Source: Oscillibacter valericigenes
GTDB lineage: Bacteria > Bacillota > Clostridia > Oscillospirales > Oscillospiraceae
Length of the DNA stretch: 64,000 nucleotides
Assembly (NCBI RefSeq): GCF_021531435.1
Contig: NZ_JAFBIS010000003.1
Span: 1-64,000 of the forward strand
Direction of reading: 5' to 3'
Below are positions 40,741-50,643 of the stretch, in pieces. The translations under genes were made by a program, and so were the position numbers. The notes beneath the pieces were generated by a model. It had not been told where the DNA came from and did not search any database. It worked only from the letters and a program-made list of their open reading frames with translations. Within the stretch, counting starts at the first letter, position 1, and the number at the start of each line of letters is the position of its first letter.

Positions 40741-41283
40741 ATGAAGGCAACTGGAATCGTGCGGCGGATCGATGATTTGGGCCGGGTCGTCATTCCGAAG
40801 GAGATCCGCCGCACTATGCGCATCCGGGAGGGGGACCCCCTGGAGATCTACACCAGCCGGGACGGGGAGGTCATTTTCAAGAAATACTCCCTGCTGGGCG
40901 GTGTGGAGGATTTTGCCGGGCAGCTCTGCGAAACCATGAGCCGCTCCACCGGCTGCATCTGCGCCGTCACCGACCGGGACACCGTCATCGCCGTGGCCGG
41001 CGGCGGCAAGCGGGAGCTGTTGGGCAAGCGCATCACCCCGGAGCTGGAGCAGATCATGGAGAGCCGCCGCATCTACCAGTACAGCGGCGAGGACCAGCCC
41101 ATCCCCGTCTCCGACAGCACCGACAAGCTGATGACCAGCGTGGCCGCCCCCATTCTGGCGGAGGGCGACCTGCTGGGACTGGTGCTGTTTATCGGAACCG
41201 CCCCCGGCACCGCCACCGGCGACGCGGAGTTCAAGCTGGCCCAGACCATCGCCGCGTTCCTGGGGCGGCATATGGAGGGCTGA
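40741..41283 (+). CDS. spoVT: stage V sporulation protein T
   Basis: 180 residues. N-terminal swapped-hairpin AbrB domain (MKATGIVRRIDDLGRVVIPKEIRRTMRIREGDPLEIYTSRDGEVIFKKY) and C-terminal GAF domain (CICAVTDRDTVIAVAGGGKRELLGKRIT..LAQTIAAFLGRHMEG). A forespore transcription factor that tunes sigma-G genes. The AbrB part alone would fit other regulators; the GAF part and length identify SpoVT. Confidence 0.95.
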   Translation: MKATGIVRRIDDLGRVVIPKEIRRTMRIREGDPLEIYTSRDGEVIFKKYSLLGGVEDFAGQLCETMSRSTGCICAVTDRDTVIAVAGGGKRELLGKRITPELEQIMESRRIYQYSGEDQPIPVSDSTDKLMTSVAAPILAEGDLLGLVLFIGTAPGTATGDAEFKLAQTIAAFLGRHMEG

Positions 41284-41474
41284 CCAACGGCAGGAGGCGG
41301 GCGCACCGGCGGCTCCCGCCTCCTGTTTTTCGCCCCTCTGCCCGCGCCCTGCGGACGGATGTTTTCCCCTCAAATAGTCCCTTTTCCCGGAACAACCCCC
41401 GTTTTTGGGCGGTTCTGCCGGAAAGCAGCAGAAATATTGGGGCAAAAAGTCGGCGGATTTTGTGGGATTTGACG

Positions 41475-41504
41475 TTGACAGCACCCTGTCCGCAATGGTA
41501 AACT
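41475..41504 (+). promoter_or_regulatory. asnB T-box promoter
   Basis: TTGACA (41475-41480), 18-base spacer, TAAACT (41499-41504). Confidence 0.75.
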
Positions 41505-41802
41505 CCAAACAACAAATCAATCATCGGCAAAGGCGCTGATGGAGAAAAGTACCGCAGACGTTCGGTTCAGTGAGCGGGGGACAGTGGAAACCCCGTACCA
41601 AAGAATCTGCGCGAAGAACACTCCGTAGCTGCAATCCGAACGCGGGTTTCCGTTAGTAAGTGCGACGAGTTGTGACCGTTACATCACACGGGCTTGTTGG
41701 AGCCTTGAAGGTGACCGTCCCCGTCAGAGGGGAGGTAAATTAGGTGGCACCGCGGATAGCAGCTATTCGTCCTAAAATTTTAGGATGTAGCTGCGTTTTT
41801 TT
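41505..41802 (+). promoter_or_regulatory. T-box leader, Asn-specific
   Basis: tRNA-sensing leader. Stem I has AGTA (41548-41551) and a specifier loop GAAGAACACTCC where the codon reads AAC (41617-41619, Asn) followed by A. The conserved T-box AGGTGGCACCGCGG is at 41742-41755. The terminator (GCAGCTA 41759-41765 with TAGCTGC 41788-41794, enclosing a TCCTAAAATTTTAGGA stem, then T7) competes with the antiterminator. Uncharged tRNA-Asn should switch on asnB. Confidence 0.93.
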
Positions 41803-41897
41803 GTTATGCGGAGCATAACAAAACACTTTATGCGCCAACGCCTCGCCCCTTCGGGGCAACCGGCGGTTGATGCGCAAGTCTATCTGGAGGTGCTTTT
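41803..41897. other. spacer between T-box terminator and asnB
   Basis: Contains a small GCCCC TTC GGGGC hairpin near 41845-41858 and the ribosome site CTGGAGG ahead of asnB; no other feature. Confidence 0.5.
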
Positions 41898-43481
41898 ATG
41901 TGTTCCATCATGGGTTTTTCCAAGAAGACCTACACCAAGGAAGAAATTCGTCCCTATTTTGACCGCACCGTCTCCCGCGGCCCCGACATGAGCCGCATCA
42001 TTGAAACCCCGTCCGGTTACCTCTGCTTCCACCGCCTGGCCATCATGGGCCTGACGGAGGCCGGTATGCAGCCCTTTGAGCTGGACGGCGACTACGTGGT
42101 CTGCAACGGCGAGATCTACGGCTTCCGCCCCCTGAAGCGGCAGCTGGCTGAAAAAGGCTACGAGTTCAAAAGCGGCAGCGACTGTGAAATTCTGCTGCCC
42201 CTGTTCCGGGAATACGGCCTGTCCATGTTCTCCCGGCTGGACGCCGAGTTCGCCCTCATTATTTACGATTCCATGACCGACTCCCTCATCGCCGCCCGTG
42301 ACCCCATCGGCATCCGCCCCCTGTTCTACGGCTACGACAAGGACGGCGCCATCATGTTCGCCAGCGAAGCCAAGAACCTCATCGGCCTGTGCAAGGAAGT
42401 CTGCCCCTTCCCTCCCGGCCACTATTACGCCTACGGCAAGTTCGTCCGCTACGCTGACCTGACCACCGTCCGCAGCTACTCCGGCGACGATTTGGAGACC
42501 GCCTGCAAGCATATCCGCGACAAGCTGATCGCCGGCGTTGACAAGCGGCTGGACGCCGACGCCCCCCTGGGCTTCCTGCTCTCCGGCGGCCTGGACTCCT
42601 CCCTGGTGTGCGCCATCAGCGCCATCGTGCTGGGAAAGAAAATCCGAACCTTCGCTATCGGCATGGATAAGGACGCCATCGACCTGAAGTACGCCCGGGA
42701 AGTCGCCGACTACATCGGCGCCGACCACACCGAGGTCTACATGACCCGCCAGCAGGTGCTGGACTCCCTGGAGGAGGTCATCGCCATGCTGGGCACGTGG
42801 GACATCACCACCATCCGGGCCAGCATGGGCATGTACCTGTGCTGCAAGGCCATCCATGAGCAGACCGACGTCCGCGTCCTGCTGACCGGCGAGATCTCCG
42901 ACGAGCTGTTCGGCTACAAGTACACCGACTTCGCCCCCAGCGCCCAGGCCTTCCAGGACGAGGCCAAGAAGCGGGTGGATGAGCTTTACATGTACGATGT
43001 GCTCCGGGCCGACCGTTGCATTTCCGTCAACTCCCTGGAGGCCCGGGTTCCCTTCGGCGACCTGGACTTCGTAAAATACGTTATGAGCATCGATCCCAAG
43101 CTGAAGCTGAACACCTACGACATGGGCAAGTACCTGCTGCGCCACGCCTTCGAGAAGGACCACCTGCTGCCCGACGACATCCTGTGGCGCCAGAAGGCCG
43201 CCTTCTCCGACGCCGTGGGCCACTCTATGGTGGACGACCTGAAGGCCTACGCCGAGGAGAAATACACCGACGAGGAGTTCGAGACCCTGCGCCGCAAGTA
43301 CGACTACTGCACGCCCTTCACCAAGGAGAGCCTGCTGTACCGCGAAATTTTCGAGAAGTATTATCCCGGCCAGGCACCGATGATCAAGGATTTCTGGATG
43401 CCCAACAAATCCTGGGAGGGCTGCAACGTCAACGACCCCTCCGCCCGTGTTTTGGCAAACTACGGTGCCAGCGGCAAGTAA
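41898..43481 (+). CDS. asnB: asparagine synthase (glutamine-hydrolysing)
   Basis: 527 residues. N-terminal class II glutaminase with Cys2 as nucleophile (MCSIMGFSKK; RGPDMSRI, FHRLAIMGL, VVCNGEIY), then the synthetase half with PP-loop LLSGGLDSSLVCAI and EVADYIGADHTEVY. Makes Asn from Asp, Gln and ATP. Controlled by the upstream Asn T-box, so regulation matches function. GGAGG precedes the ATG. Confidence 0.96.
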   Translation: MCSIMGFSKKTYTKEEIRPYFDRTVSRGPDMSRIIETPSGYLCFHRLAIMGLTEAGMQPFELDGDYVVCNGEIYGFRPLKRQLAEKGYEFKSGSDCEILLPLFREYGLSMFSRLDAEFALIIYDSMTDSLIAARDPIGIRPLFYGYDKDGAIMFASEAKNLIGLCKEVCPFPPGHYYAYGKFVRYADLTTVRSYSGDDLETACKHIRDKLIAGVDKRLDADAPLGFLLSGGLDSSLVCAISAIVLGKKIRTFAIGMDKDAIDLKYAREVADYIGADHTEVYMTRQQVLDSLEEVIAMLGTWDITTIRASMGMYLCCKAIHEQTDVRVLLTGEISDELFGYKYTDFAPSAQAFQDEAKKRVDELYMYDVLRADRCISVNSLEARVPFGDLDFVKYVMSIDPKLKLNTYDMGKYLLRHAFEKDHLLPDDILWRQKAAFSDAVGHSMVDDLKAYAEEKYTDEEFETLRRKYDYCTPFTKESLLYREIFEKYYPGQAPMIKDFWMPNKSWEGCNVNDPSARVLANYGASGK

Positions 43482-43567
43482 AGCGGCAAAAAGTTAGAAG
43501 TATTACCTATTGTTTTCCCGCAATTTTATGATACGATTCTATATAGAAATATAGGAGGATGAAACGT

Positions 43568-45655
<2,088 letters not shown>

Positions 45656-45723
45656 TACTTTCCAAGGGGGAGTCCGCTCCCCCACCCCCTCTTCTTTTTT
45701 CTTTTTCATTTTCTTCCTTTTTA

Positions 45724-45769
45724 AAAAACAAGCGCAACGGAGCGCCGAAGCTCCGTTGCGCTTGTTTTT
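45724..45769 (+). terminator. glnN terminator
   Basis: Perfect stem AACAAGCGCAACGGAGC with its complement, GCCGAA loop, flanked by A5 and T5. Confidence 0.9.
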
Positions 45770-45984
45770 GATTTTGTCCGGCCTCGAGCCGGAATCGGGG
45801 AGGTCAACACTCCCCTGTTCCCCTCTTTCTTTTGGCCCCGCCGTGCTTCCCAGCGGCGGGGCCGCCCTTCTTTTTTCAGCGTTTTCCGCCGGACTTATAC
45901 CAGACTTCCATGAAAAGTGGACAAAGTCTGCATGAGACGGCGTCTGCGCTCTTTGCGCAGATGGGTGACGCTTTAAGCGGCGCC

Positions 45985-46018
45985 TTTCCAATAAAAAGTA
46001 TCTGCTTTTTATTGGAAA
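45985..46018 (-). terminator. terminator of lrgAB
   Basis: 14-bp stem TTTCCAATAAAAAG / CTTTTTATTGGAAA with a six-base loop, just after the lrgB stop on the minus strand. Confidence 0.6.
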
Positions 46019-46024
46019 ACAGTA

Positions 46025-46714
46025 TTACAAAATAAGATCAAACCCCAGCGCCAGAAGTGCGGTAAAGATCCCGCAGATGCCGACAGCAAGGCCGCTCATG
46101 GCGCCCTCCGTCTCGCCCATCTCCAGGGCCTTGGCCGTGCCCAGGGCATGGCTGCAGGTGCCGATGCCCAGGCCCGCCGCCACGGGGTCCTTTACCCGGA
46201 ACAGCTTCACCAGGAAGGGCGCCGCCAGATTGCCCAGGATGCCGGTGACGATGACCGCCGCCACCGTGATAGGGACGATGCCGCCGTGTCCCTCCGACAC
46301 GGCCGTGGCGATGGGCGTCGTCACGGATTTGGGCAGCAGGGACGCCGTCATGTCCTTATCCAGACCGAACAGGCGGCTCAATACCAGAATGCTGCCGATG
46401 GACGTCACCGTGCCGGCCAGACATCCCGCCAGCACCGGCAGCCAGTACTTTTTCAGCAGGTCCATCTTGGCATAGACCGTCACCGCCATGCAGGCCGTGG
46501 CTGGCCCCAGAAACAGATTGATGAGGCTGCCGCCCTGGTAATAGTCCTCATAGGGGATATGGAACACCGTCAGGACGGCGATGATCAGGGCCACCGTGAT
46601 GAGCATGCTGTTGCAGACCACAAGGCCCGTCTTTTTCTGGGCCCTGACACCCACCCAGTAGGCCACGATGGTCAGCGTGATGCCAAAAAAGGGAGAGCTT
46701 GCCAGTTCACTCAT
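46025..46714 (-). CDS. lrgB: LrgB-like membrane protein
   Basis: 229 residues, about six membrane helices. LrgB/CidB signature LPKSVTTPIATAVSEGHGG, plus GLGIGTCSHALGTAKALEMGE. In other bacteria this pair controls murein hydrolase release or exports pyruvate/glycolate. Its ATG overlaps the lrgA stop by four bases (ATGA), which fixes the start and shows coupling. Confidence 0.92.
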   Translation of the reverse strand: MSELASSPFFGITLTIVAYWVGVRAQKKTGLVVCNSMLITVALIIAVLTVFHIPYEDYYQGGSLINLFLGPATACMAVTVYAKMDLLKKYWLPVLAGCLAGTVTSIGSILVLSRLFGLDKDMTASLLPKSVTTPIATAVSEGHGGIVPITVAAVIVTGILGNLAAPFLVKLFRVKDPVAAGLGIGTCSHALGTAKALEMGETEGAMSGLAVGICGIFTALLALGFDLIL

Positions 46715-47079
46715 TCCGCCGCCCCCTTCCGCTTCTCCAGCAGGCGGCAGGTCAGCCGCACGGCCCACGCCGCGGCAGCAAAGGTCAGCACCGTGGAGAC
46801 CACGCAGATCACCAGAAACGGCGCGGCGTTGTCCCGGATCACATCGATGTAATTCACAATGCTGACAGACACCGGGACGAAGAAAAAGCTCAGATTCCCC
46901 AGCAGAAAGTCCGCCTTTTCCCGGATATGGTCCACCTTGACCGCTTTCAGCACCAGCAGCGCCAGCAGCAGCAAAAGGCTGATGACACTGGCGGGAAACG
47001 AAAAGGGCAGCACCGCCTCGATGCACTGGCTGACCCAGTACAGGCCAAACACAATACCGATCTGCAGTAAAATCTTCAA
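46711..47079 (-). CDS. lrgA: LrgA/CidA-like membrane protein
   Basis: 122 residues, four membrane helices, holin-like. Family pattern LPFSFPASVISLLLLLALL and VDHIREKADFLLGNLSFFFVPVSVSIVNY. I use the TTG at 47079 (MKILLQIGIVFGL), because a promoter (47114-47142) lies within the longer frame, which therefore cannot be translated from its own message. AAAAAGG lies about 11 bases upstream. Confidence 0.85.
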   Translation of the reverse strand: MKILLQIGIVFGLYWVSQCIEAVLPFSFPASVISLLLLLALLVLKAVKVDHIREKADFLLGNLSFFFVPVSVSIVNYIDVIRDNAAPFLVICVVSTVLTFAAAAWAVRLTCRLLEKRKGAAE

Positions 47080-47113
47080 CTCTACCACGACCTTTTTGCA
47101 AAATCCGTTTTCT

Positions 47114-47142
47114 ATTGTATGGGTTTGGCCGTTGGAAGTCAA
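47114..47142 (-). promoter_or_regulatory. lrgAB promoter
   Basis: Minus-strand TTGACT (47137-47142), 17-base spacer, TACAAT (47114-47119). Confidence 0.75.
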
Positions 47143-47170
47143 ACGAATTTCCACTTTTCGGCAGATCGGG

Positions 47171-47202
47171 CAAGGCCCCGCCGCAAATGCGGCGGGGTCT
47201 TG
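47171..47202 (-). terminator. hairpin after the CoA-transferase gene
   Basis: 14-bp stem with one G-U pair, loop AAAT. No clear U-tract, but it lies 10 bases past the stop codon. Confidence 0.5.
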
Positions 47203-47211
47203 TCAGATCTG

Positions 47212-48558
47212 TCAAAGATATTTCTTCAATTCTTCCCGAAAATCCGGGTGGGCGATGGAGATCAGGGCCCTGGCCCGCTCCAGGGTGCTTTTGTAGCGCA
47301 AGTCCACCACGCCGTACTCGGTGGCGACATACTGGACGCAGGTGCGGGGCGTGGTGACGATGCTGCCGGGCGCCAGCTGGGGAACGATCTTGGAGTGAAG
47401 CACGCCCTGCCGGTCCCGGTAGCTGGAGCGCAGGGCAATGATGCTCTTGCCCCCCTTGGACCACTGGGCGCCCAGCACCCACTCCAGCTGGCCGCCGGTG
47501 CCGGAATACTGGCGGGGGCCGATGCTCTCCGCGTTCACCTGGCCGGTGAGGTCGATCTCCATGGCGTTGTTGATGGACACCACCCTGTCATTCCGGGCGA
47601 TGTTCCGGGGGTCGTTGGTCCACTGGATCTCCTTCTGGCAGAAGGCCGGGTTGTCCCGGGCGAAGTCCCACAGCCGCCTGTCCCCGATGAAGTAAGCTCC
47701 CGCCGAGCGGCCGGGGCAGGTCTGCTTGCGGCTGTTGTTGATGATGCCCCGTTCCATCAGGTCCACCACGCAATTGCTGATAACCTCTGTCTGGATGCCC
47801 AGGTCCTTTTTCCCGGCGTAGGCCAGGCACTCGCCCACGGCGTTGGCAAGACCTCCAAGACCGAACTGAACACAGGCGCCGTCGGGCACCAGCTCCGCGA
47901 TGTGGCCGGCGATGACCCGGTCGATCTCCGCCGTGGGCACCGGCGGCGTCTCGGCCACAGGACGGCTGTTCTCCAGAAGTATGTCCGCCTCGGATACGTG
48001 GAACAGCATGTGGGCCTCGCCGTCACTGGCAAAGAAGGGCAGCTGGTCATTGATCTCCACGATGACTACCTCCGCCTGCTCCAGGGCCCGGCGGGAAACA
48101 TCGCTGCCCCACAGGGAGCGGCTCATCCAGCCCTGTTCATTCGGTGCGGAGCAGGTGATGGCCACCACCCTGGGGCTCCGGGAGATCTGCCAGTCTCCGG
48201 TTGCGCTGAGATGTGTAGGCACAAATTGAATGTTTCCCTGGGACGCCAGCACCCGCTCTCCGGAGAAAAAGTTACTGTGGAAGGTCAGCAGATCCTTGTT
48301 CTCCGGTGCCAGCAGCGAGGTGTCCAGAGGCAGAAACAGACCGTTGACCTGCACACGGCCCCCTATGACCCGCAGGTGCTTGGTCAGCGCCGCGTCAAAT
48401 GCGTAAGGCCAGTTGGCAGAGGCCGACATCACCAACACGTCCCCGTCCCGGATGCAGGCGGCTGCCTCCTCCGGCGTCATCAGCAGGGCCCGGTACTGCT
48501 CCTGCCAGCTCCCGTGCCCCGCCATACGTCCCTTTCGAACCGGCATACATGAACGCAT
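47212..48558 (-). CDS. acetyl-CoA hydrolase/transferase family (butyrate-type CoA-transferase)
   Basis: 448 residues. Family I CoA-transferase of the 4-hydroxybutyrate/butyryl-CoA:acetate type: FVPTHLSATGDW, AITCSAPNEQGW, VQFGLGGLANAVGECLA, INNAMEIDLTGQVNAESIGPRQYSGTGGQLEW and TEYGVVDLR. Such enzymes move CoA between acetate and butyrate or related acids in gut Clostridia; the exact pair cannot be told. I chose ATG 48558 because GGGAGG precedes it, and a promoter (48605-48633) lies inside the longer frame. Confidence 0.88.
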   Translation of the reverse strand: MRSCMPVRKGRMAGHGSWQEQYRALLMTPEEAAACIRDGDVLVMSASANWPYAFDAALTKHLRVIGGRVQVNGLFLPLDTSLLAPENKDLLTFHSNFFSGERVLASQGNIQFVPTHLSATGDWQISRSPRVVAITCSAPNEQGWMSRSLWGSDVSRRALEQAEVVIVEINDQLPFFASDGEAHMLFHVSEADILLENSRPVAETPPVPTAEIDRVIAGHIAELVPDGACVQFGLGGLANAVGECLAYAGKKDLGIQTEVISNCVVDLMERGIINNSRKQTCPGRSAGAYFIGDRRLWDFARDNPAFCQKEIQWTNDPRNIARNDRVVSINNAMEIDLTGQVNAESIGPRQYSGTGGQLEWVLGAQWSKGGKSIIALRSSYRDRQGVLHSKIVPQLAPGSIVTTPRTCVQYVATEYGVVDLRYKSTLERARALISIAHPDFREELKKYL

Positions 48559-48604
48559 AACATCCTCCCAGATACGATTTGATCTTTTGCCGTACAATGT
48601 TAAA

Positions 48605-48633
48605 ATCATACTCCTTTCTGTAAAAAAACGCAA
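48605..48633 (-). promoter_or_regulatory. CoA-transferase promoter
   Basis: TTGCGT (48628-48633), 17-base spacer, TATGAT (48605-48610) on the minus strand. Confidence 0.6.
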
Positions 48634-48691
48634 CGGTGCCAGACCCATCTCGAAAAAATGTTATAAATATCGAAAATCCATGAATTTTTCC

Positions 48692-48720
48692 TTGCAACTC
48701 CTGACGCCCCATGTTATACT
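48692..48720 (+). promoter_or_regulatory. phospholipase-family gene promoter
   Basis: TTGCAA (48692-48697), 17-base spacer, TATACT (48715-48720). Confidence 0.75.
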
Positions 48721-48752
48721 GTGGCCGTTCAGGAGCTTTGGAGGTAACTGCC

Positions 48753-49301
48753 ATGCAAAAACGCAGCCATACCCTTCTGGCCTCCGCCCTTCTGCGGAGT
48801 CAGGAAGGCTTTGACGCCAGACGGTTTGAGCTGGCTTTTCTGTTCGGCTCTTTCCAGCCGGACTGCAATCCTTTCAGTTACCTGAAGGGCTCCCTCCGGG
48901 CCAGGAAGTTCGGCGGGCACAACTACACCAATTCCCACGATTATATCATCGCCCACATCGAACGCCTGCAGCGGCGCCGCACCGCATGGACCATGTGGCA
49001 GTATTACACGCTGGGCAAGCTGACCCATTATCTGGCGGATGCTTTCACCTATCCCCACAACGAAAATTTCCCCGACACCATGCTGGACCACCACCGCTAC
49101 GAGACGGACCTCCGCCAGTATCTGGCAGGCTACCTGGCCCACAAAAACCCCCGGCGGCTGAAGAGCTGCCAGGAGCTGACCGCCGCCCTGGAGGAGCTTC
49201 ACGAACAGTACATGGCCGCTCACGCCACCATGAACCGGGATATTCGCTATATCCTGCAAGCCACGGAATTGCTGATGGCAGGCTGTGTTCCCACCGCCTG
49301 A
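48753..49301 (+). CDS. zinc-dependent phospholipase C-family protein
   Basis: 182 residues. His/Asp-rich zinc sites of the family are seen: ALLFGS-like FLFGSFQPDCNPF, GGHNYTNSHDYIIAHI, LGKLTHYLADAFTYPHN and LDHHRYETDL. Unlike clostridial alpha-toxins it has no signal peptide or lipid-binding C2 domain, so it is probably an intracellular relative with unknown substrate. GGAGG precedes the ATG at 48753. Confidence 0.82.
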   Translation: MQKRSHTLLASALLRSQEGFDARRFELAFLFGSFQPDCNPFSYLKGSLRARKFGGHNYTNSHDYIIAHIERLQRRRTAWTMWQYYTLGKLTHYLADAFTYPHNENFPDTMLDHHRYETDLRQYLAGYLAHKNPRRLKSCQELTAALEELHEQYMAAHATMNRDIRYILQATELLMAGCVPTA

Positions 49302-49384
49302 TTTCGTCAGAAAGCGCATTTCCCCCGTTCTTTTTCCGTTTATTTTTGGATAGATTTACAATTTCCTTTTCCCGGCCGAAGTGT

Positions 49385-49390
49385 TATGCT
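49385..49390 (+). promoter_or_regulatory. probable -10 of the aromatic operon
   Basis: TATGCT at 49385-49390, about 38 bases before the leader peptide start. The -35 region (T-rich, near 49363-49370) is poor. Confidence 0.4.
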
Positions 49391-49428
49391 TTAAACATCT
49401 AAAGAACCCAGAAGGAGCACCGCCTGTT

Positions 49429-49527
49429 ATGACCAACACCGCCCGCACTGCTGAATACCGCTACTTTAGCTTTACCTACTTTTATGGTAAGGCTTATTTC
49501 GGTTTGGCTGAAAGCGTGCGTGTGTAA
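49429..49527 (+). CDS. aromatic leader peptide of an attenuator
   Basis: A 32-codon ORF: MTNTARTAEYRYFSFTYFYG then KAYFGLAESVRV and stop. Within residues 10-24 nine of fifteen are Tyr (5) or Phe (4). AAGGAG lies 11 bases upstream. It ends 31 bases before a terminator and is followed by the first enzyme of aromatic synthesis. This is the hallmark of a ribosome-stalling leader peptide sensing charged tRNA-Tyr and tRNA-Phe. There is no Trp codon. Confidence 0.88.
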   Translation: MTNTARTAEYRYFSFTYFYGKAYFGLAESVRV

Positions 49528-49589
49528 GTCGGTTTTCCAAAAACTGTTCGTACATGAAGGCCCGCAGCCAACCGGCTGCGGGCCTTTTT
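49501..49589 (+). promoter_or_regulatory. attenuator: antiterminator and terminator before DAHP synthase
   Basis: Terminator stem GGCCCGCAGCC / GGCTGCGGGCC (49559-49569 with 49574-49584), loop AACC, then T5. The segment GGTTTGGCTG (49501-49510), within the leader ORF just after the aromatic codons, can pair with CAGCCAACC (49565-49573), which includes part of the terminator 5' arm and loop. A ribosome stalled on Tyr/Phe codons leaves this free and permits readthrough; one that reaches the stop at 49527 covers it and allows termination. Confidence 0.85.
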
Positions 49590-49625
49590 CACACCAATAC
49601 CCGTCAAAATAAGGAGGAACTTATT

Positions 49626-50639
49626 ATGATCGTCATTCTGAAACAAAATCCAAACCGTGACCAGCTGGAAAGCCTCATCGCCTGGCTCCAGGAAAAAGGC
49701 GTCACCATCCACACCAGCATCGGCGAAGCCCACACCATCCTGGGTCTGGTGGGAGACACCTCCAAGCTGGACATCGACCTGATCTCCGCCCTGGACATCG
49801 TAGAGGATGTGAAGCGCGTCCAGGAGCCTTACAAGAACGCCAACCGCAAGTTCCACCCCGAGGACACCGTCATCCAGGTGGGCAACACCCAGATCGGCGG
49901 CGGCAACCTGACCATCATGGCGGGCCCCTGCTCCGTGGAGAGCGAGGAACAGGTGGTGGCCATCGCCAAGGCTGTCAAGGCCAGCGGCGCAACCATGCTC
50001 CGCGGCGGCGCCTTCAAGCCCCGCACCTCCCCCTACTCCTTCCAGGGCCTGGGCGCCACGGGCCTCGAGTACCTGAAGATCGCCCGGCAGGAGACCGGCC
50101 TGCCCATCGTCACCGAGCTGATGGACCTAAGCCAGCTGCCCCTGTTCAAGGATGTGGACGTCATCCAGATCGGCGCCCGGAACATGCAGAACTTCGATCT
50201 GCTGAAGGCTGTGGGCCATCAGGACAAGCCCGTGATGATCAAGCGCGGTATGTCCGCCACCTATGAGGAGTGGCTGATGAGCGCCGAGTACGTCATGGCC
50301 GGCGGCAACGAAAACGTCATCCTCTGCGAGCGCGGCATCCGCACCTTTGAGAGCTACACCCGCAACACTCTGGATCTGGCGGCCATTCCCGTTCTGAAAA
50401 AGCTGACCCATCTGCCCATCATCATCGACCCCAGCCACGCCACCGGCAAGAGCTGGCTGGTGGAGCCCCTGGCCATGGGCGCCGTGGCCACCGGAGCCGA
50501 CGGCCTCCAGATCGAGGTCCACAACGACCCCGCCCATGCCCTGTGCGACGGCCCCCAGTCCCTGAAGCCCGAGGTGTTCGATCCCCTGGCCAGAAAGCTG
50601 CTGAAGCTCCACGAAATGATGAAGACCCTGGAGGGCTGA
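49626..50639 (+). CDS. aroF: 3-deoxy-7-phosphoheptulonate synthase (DAHP synthase)
   Basis: 337 residues. Condenses phosphoenolpyruvate and erythrose-4-phosphate, the first step to aromatic amino acids. N-terminal ferredoxin-like regulatory domain (MIVILKQNPNRDQLESLIAWLQEKGVTIH, about 1-70), then a type I-beta barrel: MAGPCSVESEEQ, GGAFKPRTSPYSFQGLG, IQIGARNMQNFDLLKAVG, PVMIKRGM, PIIIDPSHATGK. AAGGAGG precedes. First enzyme gene after the attenuator, with tyrA four bases behind. Confidence 0.96.
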   Translation: MIVILKQNPNRDQLESLIAWLQEKGVTIHTSIGEAHTILGLVGDTSKLDIDLISALDIVEDVKRVQEPYKNANRKFHPEDTVIQVGNTQIGGGNLTIMAGPCSVESEEQVVAIAKAVKASGATMLRGGAFKPRTSPYSFQGLGATGLEYLKIARQETGLPIVTELMDLSQLPLFKDVDVIQIGARNMQNFDLLKAVGHQDKPVMIKRGMSATYEEWLMSAEYVMAGGNENVILCERGIRTFESYTRNTLDLAAIPVLKKLTHLPIIIDPSHATGKSWLVEPLAMGAVATGADGLQIEVHNDPAHALCDGPQSLKPEVFDPLARKLLKLHEMMKTLEG

Positions 50640-50643
50640 GCGC

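Larger units (their letters stand above)
45656..46024. other. intergenic region with several hairpins
   Basis: A G/C-rich hairpin just after glnN (GGGGGAG..CTCCCCC), the strong terminator at 45724-45769, a further GCGTCTGCGC..GCGCAGA repeat near 45938-45963 and the A/T hairpin at 45985-46018. No ORF with support. Confidence 0.6.

Noticed and set aside
43537-43548. TTCTATATAGAA palindrome before glnN as a regulator site
   Set aside because: A 12-base A/T palindrome can occur by chance in an AT-rich leader, and I see no second copy or partner regulator.
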